DNA from: Prochlorococcus sp. AG-363-P15
GTDB taxonomy: Bacteria; Cyanobacteriota; Cyanobacteriia; PCC-6307; Cyanobiaceae
Reading direction: 5' to 3'
Assembly (NCBI GenBank): GCA_003278175.1
Contig: QCGF01000008.1
Span: 1-40,092 of the forward strand
Length of the DNA stretch: 40,092 nucleotides
The position numbers and the translations under genes were made by a program. The notes under the pieces were generated by a model. It was not told where the DNA came from. It made no database searches and was given only the letters and a program-made list of their open reading frames with translations. Each line of letters opens with the position of its first letter. The stretch's first letter is position 1. Of this stretch, positions 28,304 to 37,819 are shown piece by piece.

Positions 28304-29212
28304 TTAATGCTTAGGCAACGCTGCAAGAATTTTGAAAAGTTCTTTTTTCATATCATGGTCTAAGTCAAGTAAAGGACTTCGAGGAGATCCAACAGGCCAT
28401 CCACAATGCTCTAAGGCAGCTTTCACAGGGATGGGATTGGTAGTAGCAAATAAAGCCTTAAAAAGAGGTTGCAACTGTTCATGATAAGCAAGGGCAATAG
28501 CACCTTGCCCACTTAAAGAGGCATCAATCATCGCCTTGAGGCGTCTTCCCACAAGATGACTGGCCACACTAACCACTCCAACTGCCCCTACAGACAACAT
28601 TGGAAGCAGTAATCCATCATCTCCGCTATAAACAGCCAATTGAGGACCGCACTCAATTCTTAACTGAGTAACTTCATCAGTTCTACCACTCGCAGCTTTA
28701 AAGCTGACTATATTTGGACAATCCATCAAACGTGCAACAGTTTTTGGAGCAAGTGAACATCCTGTTCGTCCAGGTATGTTGTAAAGCATAAGAGGCAGCT
28801 GAGGTGCAGAGGCTGCAATAGCCCGAAAATGCGCTTCCAAACCTTCTTGAGGAGGCTTGTTGTAATAAGGAACAACTACTAAAGCTCCATCAGCCCCAGA
28901 CTCTGCAGCCTCACCAGTTGCTTCAATAGCTTCAGCAGTACTATTACTTCCCGTACCTGCCAAAACATAAACACCTGTTCCTACAGCTTTTCGCACTGTT
29001 GCAAACAACTGATGTTGCTCCTTCCAGCTAAGTGTGGGTGATTCTCCAGTAGTTCCACAAACCACAATGCCATCAGAACCTTGTTCAACAAGATGACGTG
29101 CTAAACGACCAGCCAAGGTTAAATCCACTCTTCCATCTGAGTCGAATGGAGTCACCATGGCTGTTAACAAACGACCAAAAGGTGCCGGAGAAAGCTCAGA
29201 AACAAAACTCAT
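28304..29212 (-). CDS. dapA: 4-hydroxy-tetrahydrodipicolinate synthase
   Basis: Condenses aspartate semialdehyde and pyruvate, the committed step to diaminopimelate (cell wall) and lysine. The 302-aa TIM barrel has [13 protein letters not shown] (53-63), YNIPGRTG with the proton-relay Tyr144, [10 protein letters not shown] with the Schiff-base Lys172, and [22 protein letters not shown]. Its ATG overlaps the asd stop in an ATGA (four bases), so translation is coupled to the enzyme that makes its substrate. Length is typical. Confidence 0.98.
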   Translation of the reverse strand: MSFVSELSPAPFGRLLTAMVTPFDSDGRVDLTLAGRLARHLVEQGSDGIVVCGTTGESPTLSWKEQHQLFATVRKAVGTGVYVLAGTGSNSTAEAIEATGEAAESGADGALVVVPYYNKPPQEGLEAHFRAIAASAPQLPLMLYNIPGRTGCSLAPKTVARLMDCPNIVSFKAASGRTDEVTQLRIECGPQLAVYSGDDGLLLPMLSVGAVGVVSVASHLVGRRLKAMIDASLSGQGAIALAYHEQLQPLFKALFATTNPIPVKAALEHCGWPVGSPRSPLLDLDHDMKKELFKILAALPKH

Positions 29213-30240
29213 AACTTTGGAACTAATAATTCAGCAATTTGTATTGCATTTAAAGCTGCACCTTTGCGAATTTGATCTCCACATAGCCAAAGCTCCAAAG
29301 AGTTTTTGTCACTAATGTCCTGACGTATACGACCGATAGCGACTTGATCTCTTCCATTCACATCACATGGCATAGGGAAACGATTTGTCTCAAAGTTTTC
29401 GATTAATTTTAAGCCTGGAGAATTACTTAAAACTTGACGTGCTTCCTCCACTGGGAAAGACTTTTCAAACTCAATATTAACTGATTCTGAATGAGCTCTA
29501 AGTATAGGTACCCGAACACAAGTTGCCGTAAACCTTAGATTTGGTAAATCCATAATCTTTCTTGTTTCATTGACCATTTTCATTTCTTCTTCGCAATAGC
29601 CATTTGCTTGTAGTGGTGAATTATGCAGGAATAAATTGAAAGCCAGTGAATAAGGTAAAACTTCACTTTTTGGGAGAGCGCCATTTAAGACTTCTTGACT
29701 ATGTTTCTTTAATTCCTCCATTGCTCTTGCACCTGCACCACTAGCGGATTGATACGTAGAAACAATTACACGCTTAATAGGAACACATTTTGCCAAAGGT
29801 CCTAACACCAAAGACAACAATATTGTGGTGCAATTAGGGTTTGCAATTAAGCCCTGATGTTTAAAAGCAGCTTGTGGATTAACCTCTGGAACCACCAAGG
29901 GCACATCTACATCCATTCTAAAAGCGCTGGAGTTATCAATCATCAAGGCGCCAGCTGAATGAATGACTTCTCGCCATTTACGGGAAACAGATCCACCTGC
30001 AGACGCCAAAACAATATCAACATCTTGAAAAGATGCTTCAGAAACCTCTTCGACTTTGCACATTGAACCTTTCCAAACTTGCGAGGTGCCTGCAGATCGC
30101 TGAGAGGCCAATAAACGAAGCTCACGGATAGGGAAAGATCGTTCCTCCAATAAACGAAGTAACTCCTGGCCCACTGCGCCGCTTGAACCAAGCACAGCAA
30201 CTCTTAGCAAGTTGTCAGAAGTGAAAGATTTGATAGACAA
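29209..30240 (-). CDS. asd: aspartate-semialdehyde dehydrogenase
   Basis: Reduces aspartyl phosphate to aspartate semialdehyde with NADPH. The 343-aa protein has the NADP-binding [26 protein letters not shown], the active-site NPNCTT with Cys137, [17 protein letters not shown] and the catalytic region [10 protein letters not shown] with its His. No ATG lies near the N-terminus: the frame starts at a TTG at 30238-30240, 11 codons before the next TTG, and the glycine-rich loop position fits this first TTG, so I take it as the start. First gene of asd-dapA, probably also rnj. The 162 bp to divergent tig must contain both promoters. Confidence 0.96.
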   Translation of the reverse strand: MSIKSFTSDNLLRVAVLGSSGAVGQELLRLLEERSFPIRELRLLASQRSAGTSQVWKGSMCKVEEVSEASFQDVDIVLASAGGSVSRKWREVIHSAGALMIDNSSAFRMDVDVPLVVPEVNPQAAFKHQGLIANPNCTTILLSLVLGPLAKCVPIKRVIVSTYQSASGAGARAMEELKKHSQEVLNGALPKSEVLPYSLAFNLFLHNSPLQANGYCEEEMKMVNETRKIMDLPNLRFTATCVRVPILRAHSESVNIEFEKSFPVEEARQVLSNSPGLKLIENFETNRFPMPCDVNGRDQVAIGRIRQDISDKNSLELWLCGDQIRKGAALNAIQIAELLVPKL

Positions 30241-30402
30241 CGACCGATCAGCTATAGATGTTAAAAAGTTTTATCGAGCCAAGCAGGATAGCCTTAGAGG
30301 GGGAAAGGTCAATCGTTGGGCATTCAAAACATTAAGGCCACAATACGCACCAAACGTTGGACCCGCGCTTAATTAATGTGTTTTGTGCTTATCTAAACCC
30401 AC

Positions 30403-31785
30403 ATGAGTGCTGCTGAATTGAAAGTTCAAACAAATAACCTAGCTGGCAGCCGCATTGCGGTGACAATAGAGATACCTGCAGAGCGTTGTAAAACTAGTTA
30501 TGAAGAGGCATTATCACGCCTGAGCAAATCTATAAAATTACCTGGCTTCCGCCAAGGGAAAGTTCCAAAACAAGTCATCCTTCAACAAATAGGCACGACA
30601 AGAATCAAAGCAACTGCTTTAGAAGCACTCTTAGAAACAGCTTGGCGAGAGGCAATAAACCAAGAATCCATAGAGCCGCTTTGCGAACCAGATATCAATG
30701 GAGGATTTGAAGCCGTACTTGAAAATTTCAATGCATCAAAAGAATTATCTGTAACTTTAGAAACCGATATAGCTCCAGCTCCGAAATTAAAATCCACAAA
30801 AGGTCTTGAAGCAGAAGCTGAAGTAATTAGTTTTGATCCTGGAAAGGTTGACGAGCTAATAGAACAATCTCGCAAACAACTTGCCACACTGATTCCAGTC
30901 GAGGACAGACCTGCAGCCAAAGGAGATATAGCAGTCGTAAGCTTCAAAGGAACATATGAAGATGGCAATGAAATTGAAGGTGGAAGTTCTGATTCAATGG
31001 ACATTGAATTAGAAGATGGCCAGATGATACCTGGATTTGTAGAAGGCATAATCGGCATGGAGATTAATAAGAAGAAAACAGTAACTTGTCAATTTCCAAA
31101 GGACTATCAAGAAAAGAGTGCTCAAGGTAAGAAAGCAAAGTTTGCAATCACACTTAAAGACTTAAAGACTCGAGAGCTTCCAAAAATAGATGATGAATTT
31201 GCAAAGCAAGCAAGTGACAAATCAACAATCAAAGAACTGAAAGATGATTTAGAAAAGCGTCTACTAGAAGATATTAAAAACCGTAATAAAAGCAATAGAA
31301 AAGAAGCTCTAATAAATTCACTTACAGAACAATTAGAGGTAGACTTGCCTAAAAGCTTGATAGACCAAGAAGTAAGAATCTTAGTTGAACAAACCGCTCA
31401 GAAATTTGCTCAGCAGGGAATGGATGTCAAATCGATGTTTACTCCTGAGCTCGTGAAATCTCTTATGGATTCTTCACAAGAAGATGCAAAAAAGAGTCTT
31501 CGCCGTAAACTTGCCCTCCAAGCACTTGCAGAAGAGGAGAAAATAGAGGTAGACCAAAAAGAACTAGATGCAAAGTTAAAAGAAGTTAAGTCTGAACTGA
31601 AAAATGAGAAAAACATTGACCCACAAAGACTTCACAATGCAATTCGCGAAGACTTATTAGAGGAAAAACTTATAAAGTGGCTTGAAGAAAATAACAATGT
31701 TATTGAACAAAAACAGATTCCCAGTAACAAGCCAAAGCAGACGAGTAAAAAGTCTAATCCCACCAAAACCAAAAAAGAAAAATAA
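30403..31785 (+). CDS. tig: trigger factor (ribosome-associated chaperone)
   Basis: Folding helper at the ribosomal exit tunnel, with peptidyl-prolyl isomerase activity. The 460-aa protein shows the N-terminal ribosome-binding domain with signature GFRQGKVPK (48-56), an FKBP-type domain at about 155-240 (AAKGDIAVVSFKGTYEDG, MIPGFVEGIIGMEI) and the helical C-terminal chaperone domain (about 260-430). The last 20 residues are Lys/Ser/Thr-rich and probably disordered. Followed 95 bp later by clpP and then clpX on the same strand, the tig-clpP-clpX order widespread in bacteria. Confidence 0.97.
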   Translation: MSAAELKVQTNNLAGSRIAVTIEIPAERCKTSYEEALSRLSKSIKLPGFRQGKVPKQVILQQIGTTRIKATALEALLETAWREAINQESIEPLCEPDINGGFEAVLENFNASKELSVTLETDIAPAPKLKSTKGLEAEAEVISFDPGKVDELIEQSRKQLATLIPVEDRPAAKGDIAVVSFKGTYEDGNEIEGGSSDSMDIELEDGQMIPGFVEGIIGMEINKKKTVTCQFPKDYQEKSAQGKKAKFAITLKDLKTRELPKIDDEFAKQASDKSTIKELKDDLEKRLLEDIKNRNKSNRKEALINSLTEQLEVDLPKSLIDQEVRILVEQTAQKFAQQGMDVKSMFTPELVKSLMDSSQEDAKKSLRRKLALQALAEEEKIEVDQKELDAKLKEVKSELKNEKNIDPQRLHNAIREDLLEEKLIKWLEENNNVIEQKQIPSNKPKQTSKKSNPTKTKKEK

Positions 31786-31880
31786 AGAAAAAAACCTAAC
31801 TCTGAAAAATAACCCTTGGAATGACCCAAAGCCTGAGTTGTCCCAATAGATTGATATCAATTACCTGCACTACCTCCTGA

Positions 31881-32534
31881 GTGATTAACGCTATAAGTCC
31901 ACACCCAATTAATAATGAATGGCTTGGCTCTCGGCCCAAGTCATCTACAGGGGTTCTCCCCACAGTCATTGAGCAATCAGGCCGAGGAGATCGCTCGTTT
32001 GATATTTACTCTCGATTACTGCGAGAGCGAATCATATTCCTAGGCACTGATGTAAATGATCAAGTAGCAGATTCCCTAGTAGCTCAAATGCTTTTCTTAG
32101 AAGCAGAAGACCCAGAAAAAGATATCCAAATTTATATCAATTCCCCTGGGGGTTCAGTAACAGCAGGTTTGGCTATTTACGACACAATGCAGCAAGTCAG
32201 TCCTGACGTAGTAACGATTTGCTATGGACTAGCAGCAAGCATGGGAGCCTTTCTGCTTTCAGGTGGCTCAAAAGGCAAAAGACTTGCTCTGCCAAATTCA
32301 AGAATAATGATCCATCAACCCTTAGGAGGAGCACAAGGACAAGCAGTGGAAATCGAAATTCAAGCCAAAGAAATTCTGTATCTTAAAGATACACTCAACC
32401 AACTCATATCAGAACACACTGGACAAGCAATAGAAAAAATTGCTGAAGACACTGATAGAGACCATTTCCTTTCTCCTCAAGAAGCGGTTGAATACGGCCT
32501 AATTGACAAAGTTGTTGACAGTCTTAAACATTGA
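31881..32534 (+). CDS. clpP: ATP-dependent Clp protease proteolytic subunit
   Basis: Serine peptidase that forms the tetradecameric chamber and works here with ClpX. The 217-aa protein has the catalytic triad in family context: Ser120 ([12 protein letters not shown]), His145 ([10 protein letters not shown]) and Asp194 ([10 protein letters not shown]), with [20 protein letters not shown] for subunit packing. The N-terminal 25 residues are a propeptide-like extension before [21 protein letters not shown]. Start is a GTG at 31881. Cyanobacteria carry several ClpP/ClpR paralogues; the one linked to clpX is usually called clpP2, which fits this position. Confidence 0.97.
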   Translation: MINAISPHPINNEWLGSRPKSSTGVLPTVIEQSGRGDRSFDIYSRLLRERIIFLGTDVNDQVADSLVAQMLFLEAEDPEKDIQIYINSPGGSVTAGLAIYDTMQQVSPDVVTICYGLAASMGAFLLSGGSKGKRLALPNSRIMIHQPLGGAQGQAVEIEIQAKEILYLKDTLNQLISEHTGQAIEKIAEDTDRDHFLSPQEAVEYGLIDKVVDSLKH

Positions 32535-32644
32535 AATCGTTAAGGAAGGCTGACGAAGCACTCATCCCGAACGATCCTATGAGTTCAGGCTTGCCAACTA
32601 ATACGTCAATCCTGTTAAACCCTCACTGAATTATTCAGCGCCCG

Positions 32645-34003
32645 ATGGCAAAATTTGACGCCCATCTAAAGTGCTCCTTTTGTGGCAAGTCACAAGAACA
32701 AGTACGAAAATTAATCGCAGGCCCTGGGGTATATATCTGTGATGAATGCATAGATCTATGCAATGAGATCTTGGATGAAGAGCTCTTAGATAGTCAAGGC
32801 AACACTAGACAAAGCAATGAAGTCAATCGCAAAAGTACAACGGCAACACGTAATAGTGGGAAACCAGCACCAACACTAGCCTCAATCCCTAAGCCCTTAG
32901 AGATCAAAACTTTCCTGGATAATCAAGTAGTTGGACAAGAAGCAGCTAAAAAAATCCTTTCAGTCGCAGTGTATAACCACTACAAAAGACTTGCCTGGCA
33001 AGGAGATGGAAAAGGCGAAGCTGACCAAACAGCAACCAAATTGCACAAATCAAATATATTATTAATTGGACCAACTGGTTGTGGCAAAACACTTCTTGCT
33101 CAAACCCTCGCAGAGCTGTTAGATGTTCCCTTTGCAGTTGCTGATGCAACCACATTAACCGAAGCAGGTTATGTAGGTGAAGATGTAGAGAACATCCTTC
33201 TACGGCTTCTGCAGAAAGCAGATATGGATGTAGATCTTGCCCAAAGAGGGATTATTTATATTGATGAAATAGATAAAATTGCTCGAAAAAGCGAAAACCC
33301 ATCAATTACACGTGACGTATCTGGCGAAGGAGTTCAACAAGCTTTACTAAAAATGCTGGAAGGAACTGTTGCAAATGTACCCCCACAAGGAGGGCGGAAA
33401 CACCCATATCACGATTGCATTCAAATCGATACAAGCCAAATACTTTTTATATGTGGCGGAGCCTTTGTTGGCCTCGAGGATGTAATTCAAAAAAGATTGG
33501 GCCGTAATTCCATAGGTTTCATGCAAACAGATAATCGAGGGAAAAACCTTGTCAATCGAGATTTAAAAACACATGAAGTGCTTCATCACCTGGAGCCAGA
33601 TGATCTAGTGCGCTATGGCCTAATTCCAGAATTTATTGGACGAATACCAGTTAGTGCGGTCCTTGACCCCCTCGATGCCGAGGCTTTGGAATCAATCCTT
33701 ACCGAACCAAGAGATGCACTTGTTAAACAATTCAAAACCCTACTCAGTATGGATAATGTAGAACTCGAATTTGAAAATAAAGCTGTTAAAGCTATTGCGC
33801 AAGAAGCTCACCGTCGCAAAACTGGCGCAAGAGCTTTAAGAGGAATTGTTGAAGAGTTAATGCTTGAACTAATGTATGACCTTCCATCAAAGAAAAACAT
33901 AAAGAGTTTCACTATTACCCGAGCAATGGTTGATGACCACACTGGGGGCAAGGTATTAGAACTTCCTTCAAATGAGGAGCGATCTGAACAAAAGCCTGCT
34001 TAA
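32645..34003 (+). CDS. clpX: ATP-dependent Clp protease ATP-binding subunit ClpX
   Basis: AAA+ unfoldase that feeds tagged proteins to ClpP. The 452-aa protein has an N-terminal zinc domain with Cys10, Cys13, Cys32 and Cys35 ([17 protein letters not shown]), a variable linker (about 45-80), Walker A GPTGCGKT (142-149), pore loop GYVGEDVE (175-182), Walker [10 protein letters not shown] (203-211), and the sensor 2 block [15 protein letters not shown]. The IGF-type loop for docking ClpP appears as [10 protein letters not shown] (about 290). Three bases separate its stop from the ATG of the LRAT-like gene, implying co-translation. Confidence 0.98.
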   Translation: MAKFDAHLKCSFCGKSQEQVRKLIAGPGVYICDECIDLCNEILDEELLDSQGNTRQSNEVNRKSTTATRNSGKPAPTLASIPKPLEIKTFLDNQVVGQEAAKKILSVAVYNHYKRLAWQGDGKGEADQTATKLHKSNILLIGPTGCGKTLLAQTLAELLDVPFAVADATTLTEAGYVGEDVENILLRLLQKADMDVDLAQRGIIYIDEIDKIARKSENPSITRDVSGEGVQQALLKMLEGTVANVPPQGGRKHPYHDCIQIDTSQILFICGGAFVGLEDVIQKRLGRNSIGFMQTDNRGKNLVNRDLKTHEVLHHLEPDDLVRYGLIPEFIGRIPVSAVLDPLDAEALESILTEPRDALVKQFKTLLSMDNVELEFENKAVKAIAQEAHRRKTGARALRGIVEELMLELMYDLPSKKNIKSFTITRAMVDDHTGGKVLELPSNEERSEQKPA

Positions 34004-34006
34004 TTA

Positions 34007-34684
34007 ATGGCTGCAGCTGATCACCTAAAGGTTCTTAGACAACATGGTCTTTTCACGCATCATGGAATCGATTTAGGTGATGGAACAGTGGCTCATTATT
34101 TAGAAGGAAAAGCAATCATTAGAAGTTCAATTAAAGAATTTTGTAAAGGCCAGATTTTTAGTGTTGTGACTCATGAAAATGCATCACCAAATGGGGTCAC
34201 TTTGCGTCGAGCAATGAACCGTCTTGGAGAGCAAAGGTATAATTTACTGTTCAATAATTGTGAGCATTTTGCAACCTGGTGCAAAACGGGGACACATCGC
34301 AGCAATCAAATGGAAGACTGGTTGAAAAATGGCAGTCTTAGCTCCATAGCAATAGGTCAATTAATGCCAGCAGCACTATTTACAGGGTTAAATCTTTTAT
34401 TAAAAAAAGGACTTGCCGATGAAGCTTCTAGGAACAAAGCTAAGCAAGCAATCAAAAACCTTGAAAAATTAAGAAAAGCAATAACTTATAAACTCGAGTC
34501 CACATTAGAAGAAGTCGAAAGCTGGCTAAACAAAGACTCACAAACAAATAACAGCCAAGGTTCAAATCAAATTTCCCAATCACTTCTTCTCAAAGGGCAA
34601 GCTCTTGCAGATCAATTGAATGGTATAGAAAATGTTGAAGCTGAAATTACTAGTCTCCTTAACACAACAAACCCTAAAAAATGA
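34007..34684 (+). CDS. LRAT-like (NlpC/P60 superfamily) Cys-hydrolase/acyltransferase, function unknown
   Basis: 225-aa protein resembling the LRAT/H-rev107 group of permuted papain-like enzymes, which move or remove acyl groups from lipids. The N-terminal part has LFTHHGIDLGDGTVAHY (candidate catalytic His18/19 and His30), and the core FNNCEHFATWCKTG at about 82-95 with candidate nucleophile Cys85, the hallmark NCEHF. Residues about 112-132 (SIAIGQLMPAALFTGLNLLL) form a hydrophobic segment, as in family members that anchor to membranes. The remaining C-terminal third is polar and helical. It starts three bases after clpX and ends 27 bp before dnaX, so it belongs to that transcription unit. 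Substrate unknown; lipid or lipoprotein acylation would be inference. Confidence 0.75.
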   Translation: MAAADHLKVLRQHGLFTHHGIDLGDGTVAHYLEGKAIIRSSIKEFCKGQIFSVVTHENASPNGVTLRRAMNRLGEQRYNLLFNNCEHFATWCKTGTHRSNQMEDWLKNGSLSSIAIGQLMPAALFTGLNLLLKKGLADEASRNKAKQAIKNLEKLRKAITYKLESTLEEVESWLNKDSQTNNSQGSNQISQSLLLKGQALADQLNGIENVEAEITSLLNTTNPKK

Positions 34685-34711
34685 GTATTCTCTAAATACT
34701 GCAAGCAGCGC

Positions 34712-36475
34712 ATGAGCAAGGCATACCAGCCGCTGCACCACAAATACAGACCAAAACGCTTCGACGATCTAGTTGGTCAACAAAGCATCGCGGCCACCCT
34801 TAAACAAGCACTCATTACAAATCGGATAGCACCCGCATATCTCTTCAGTGGACCACGTGGCACAGGGAAAACCTCAAGTGCAAGAATCCTTGCTCGATCA
34901 CTAAATTGTCAATCAAGCAAAAATCCCACTCCAGAACCCTGTGGGCAATGTGAAATCTGCAAAACGATTTCTTTAGGGACATCATTAGACGTAATAGAAA
35001 TAGATGCCGCTTCAAATACGGGAGTCGACAATATCCGGGAGCTCATTGAAAGATCAAGGTTTGCCCCTGTTCAAGCAAGGTGGAAAGTTTATGTAATAGA
35101 TGAATGCCATATGCTTTCAACTGCAGCCTTCAACGCTCTATTAAAAACCTTAGAAGAGCCTCCTGAAAAAGTCGTATTTGTCTTGGCAACTACAGATCCT
35201 CAGCGTGTTCTACCAACAATTCTGAGCCGTTGCCAATGCTTTGACTTTCGAAGAATTCCAATCAAAGAAATAAGTAAGCATCTCCAAATGATCTCTACTC
35301 AAGAGGAGATTTCTATTGAAACTAAGGCCTTAGATTTAGTTGCACAAAGAGCTCAAGGTGGATTAAGGGATGCCGAAAGTATGCTCGACCAATTAAGCCT
35401 TCTACCTCAACCAATCAAAATCGAATCAGTCTGGGATTTGTTAGGCGCTATTCCTGAGGAAGAACTAATAACACTAACTAATGCCTTAAGCAATAAAGAC
35501 CCAATCACACTTTTGGAAACTTGCCGCACACTTCTTGATCAGGGAAGGGATCCACTACCTGTGCTTCAAGGGTTGGCATCGATACTTAGAGATCTAGTAC
35601 TTCTCAAAGCAGCACCCAATCGCCATGATCTAACCAGTTTTTCCAATGAATTAAATGAACAATTAGGAGAATTAGCAAACAGTTTAGAAATAGAAAAACT
35701 CTTTCAATGGCAAGCAAGATTAAAAGGTACAGAATATCAACTTCGTCAAAGCAATCAACCACGTCTCTGGCTAGAAGTTTTGCTCCTAGGCCTTCTCTCA
35801 GAGAATCATGTTAAAGAAGTAAGCGGTCAAAAAATTAAAACTCTTCCGACGGAGTTTTTGTCTTCAAGTAAGAAGCAAGTACTCGAGGATAAATCAGAAA
35901 GTTTCAAGTCAGAAGACAAAACTTCTGAAACAAAGCCAATCATCAAAGATGATCTAAGTACACCCAACCTTGAATCAAAAGAAAATTTATCAGATTTATG
36001 GCGACAAATTCTTGGAAAGCTTGAACTGCCTTCAACAAGAATGCTCCTATCACAGCAAGCCAAGCTTGTGAGCTTAACTGCATCCAAAGTGGTTGTAGAA
36101 GTATCATCTAACTGGATAGGCATGGTTCAAAGCCGAGTCAGCCTTATAGAAACCGCAATCAATGAAACATTAGGTGGAAATAGAAAGCTATTGCTTGAGA
36201 GCACACTAGAAAAAAGTTTCAGCAATTCACAAGACGTTAGGTCAATATCAACTAATCAGACAGTAGATGAAGATTTAGAAAGTGATAAAAAAGTTCAATC
36301 GAATTTATCTATACAAAAATCTTCTACTTCCATCCCTAAAAAAGAAAAAGAGTCAGACTTAATTCAAGAAAAGCCTGCCATTAACAATGTGCCCCATAAT
36401 GACGAGGAAATTGATAACAAGGCAAAAAACCTTGCTGAATTCTTTAATGGAAAAGTTTTAGATATAGAAATCTGA
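34712..36475 (+). CDS. dnaX: DNA polymerase III subunit tau/gamma
   Basis: Clamp-loader ATPase that links polymerase cores. The 587-aa protein has HHKYRPKRFDDLVGQ, Walker A GPRGTGKT (47-54), a four-Cys zinc module (Cys66, 77, 80, 83), Walker B YVIDECHML, sensor 1 LATTDPQRVLPTILSRCQCF and sensor 2 GGLRDAESMLDQL. Residues beyond 370 are low-complexity, then a domain III/V-like LWRQILGKLELPSTRML block, ending in another charged tail. I see no clear programmed frameshift signal for a short gamma form. The gene follows the LRAT-like gene and is convergent with the glycosyltransferase (12 bp between stops). Confidence 0.96.
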   Translation: MSKAYQPLHHKYRPKRFDDLVGQQSIAATLKQALITNRIAPAYLFSGPRGTGKTSSARILARSLNCQSSKNPTPEPCGQCEICKTISLGTSLDVIEIDAASNTGVDNIRELIERSRFAPVQARWKVYVIDECHMLSTAAFNALLKTLEEPPEKVVFVLATTDPQRVLPTILSRCQCFDFRRIPIKEISKHLQMISTQEEISIETKALDLVAQRAQGGLRDAESMLDQLSLLPQPIKIESVWDLLGAIPEEELITLTNALSNKDPITLLETCRTLLDQGRDPLPVLQGLASILRDLVLLKAAPNRHDLTSFSNELNEQLGELANSLEIEKLFQWQARLKGTEYQLRQSNQPRLWLEVLLLGLLSENHVKEVSGQKIKTLPTEFLSSSKKQVLEDKSESFKSEDKTSETKPIIKDDLSTPNLESKENLSDLWRQILGKLELPSTRMLLSQQAKLVSLTASKVVVEVSSNWIGMVQSRVSLIETAINETLGGNRKLLLESTLEKSFSNSQDVRSISTNQTVDEDLESDKKVQSNLSIQKSSTSIPKKEKESDLIQEKPAINNVPHNDEEIDNKAKNLAEFFNGKVLDIEI

Positions 36476-36487
36476 AACCTTTAATGA

Positions 36488-37795
36488 TTAACCATGATGA
36501 TTAGTTTTTGCCCACACAAGATCTTTTGGGAACAATGCCATATGGATAGTTACCCAAGGTATGACTAAAAACCAATGTGCCAAATAAGCAATAGCAATTG
36601 ATATTCTTAAAGGACTAGGAGATGGCAATTCAGGACCTTCGCTTTCAGTTCTACAGCCTTGCCAATAAGCCAATCCTGAAATACTAAAAGCAGCTATTGA
36701 AAGAGGCCAATACGCAGGCATTGATTTAGTAAGAAGGGCGGTAATCAAATCCGCAAATGATACAAGTGGTAGAGCATATTGAAGAAGAAAAAAACAAGCC
36801 AAATCCCTTCGCTGTGAAAAGCTAAGTCGACTTGAAATCAATGACGGCCAATAATCAAAAAATCTCTGCAAGCCACCCTCTGCCCAACGTTTTCTCTGTT
36901 TCCATAAAGCAAGAATTGTTTCCACTCCCTCTTCATAAACTGGTGGATCCCAAAGGATTCCAACTAAAGCGCCAGAAATAAGTAACCGAAAACTTAAATC
37001 AAGATCATCAGTCACTGTGTCCTCATTAAACCCTCCAGCTTTATCAAGCTCAATTCGATTGATTAATTGGCCATTCCCTCTGAGTTCAACCACTCCACCA
37101 CCTCTTAAACGACCCTGTTGAATCACCGTATCCATTGCCATTTCCATTGCCTGGCAACGAGTTAATTGATTGTGAGAAGAATTTATTACTGCTTTCCTTA
37201 ATTGAACCGCAGCCCAGCCACCTGTTATTGCATATGAAACAAGACGCTTGAGCGAATCATCTTGCAATTGGGCATCAGCATCGAGAATCAACAACCAATC
37301 ACCTTTGACCTCTTTCAACGCAGTGTTAAGAGCCCCAGACTTCCCCCCCCCAGCCGATCTAGTACGTCGGATCACATGCAAATTTCCAAACTTTTGCTTC
37401 AACTGATCTAATAAAACTGGCGTTCGATCAGTGCTTCCATCATCAATAATCCAAGTAGAAATCTTATGTTTTGGATAATTCAATGAGGCAATACGTTCAA
37501 CTAGTCGACGAATTACAGACTCTTCATCTCTTGCTGCAACCAATACATCAACAAAAGGCAAATTTTCTTGGTCAATAGATTGCAGTGAATTGGAATTCAC
37601 GGTCCTTTGGCCTTTATCCCGTAAATAAACAGTTCTTAAACCATATCCTGCAAGAACAAAAACCAAGGTAACTGCTGGCCAAAGACTCTTTGCGGGCTCA
37701 AGCCAATGCGGAGCTGCACCTGCCCAGCCACAAGCGATCAAGAACAAAGCTGTCTTGCCACGTCGGTACTGTCCCTTTACAGCAGCCGCAGCCAT
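36488..37795 (-). CDS. membrane family 2 glycosyltransferase, processive type
   Basis: 435-aa integral membrane glycosyltransferase. Two hydrophobic segments (about 14-52) precede a GT2 catalytic domain: VDVLVAARDEESVI, WIIDDGSTDRTPVL, LLILDADAQLQDD (the D-x-D), VTDDLDLSFRLL (acceptor Asp) and LWKQRKRWAEGGLQ (the Q..RW motif of processive beta-glycan synthases). Three or more helices close the protein (about 320-430). Such enzymes make cellulose, hyaluronan, poly-GlcNAc or glycolipids; product unknown. The acceptor-side glycines in SAGGGKSGALN are encoded by nine consecutive G on the coding strand (37343-37351). Downstream partner of the SpoIID lipoprotein gene (24 bp gap), so an envelope role is likely. 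Confidence 0.88.
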   Translation of the reverse strand: MAAAAVKGQYRRGKTALFLIACGWAGAAPHWLEPAKSLWPAVTLVFVLAGYGLRTVYLRDKGQRTVNSNSLQSIDQENLPFVDVLVAARDEESVIRRLVERIASLNYPKHKISTWIIDDGSTDRTPVLLDQLKQKFGNLHVIRRTRSAGGGKSGALNTALKEVKGDWLLILDADAQLQDDSLKRLVSYAITGGWAAVQLRKAVINSSHNQLTRCQAMEMAMDTVIQQGRLRGGGVVELRGNGQLINRIELDKAGGFNEDTVTDDLDLSFRLLISGALVGILWDPPVYEEGVETILALWKQRKRWAEGGLQRFFDYWPSLISSRLSFSQRRDLACFFLLQYALPLVSFADLITALLTKSMPAYWPLSIAAFSISGLAYWQGCRTESEGPELPSPSPLRISIAIAYLAHWFLVIPWVTIHMALFPKDLVWAKTNHHG

Positions 37796-37819
37796 GGCTT
37801 TTCCCGAAGTGCAGGGACT

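Noticed and set aside
36280-36350. A-rich heptamers in dnaX as a programmed -1 frameshift site for gamma
   Set aside because: AAA AAA G occurs in the wrong phase for the X-XXY-YYZ signal, lies near the C-terminus, and no strong stimulatory hairpin is visible.
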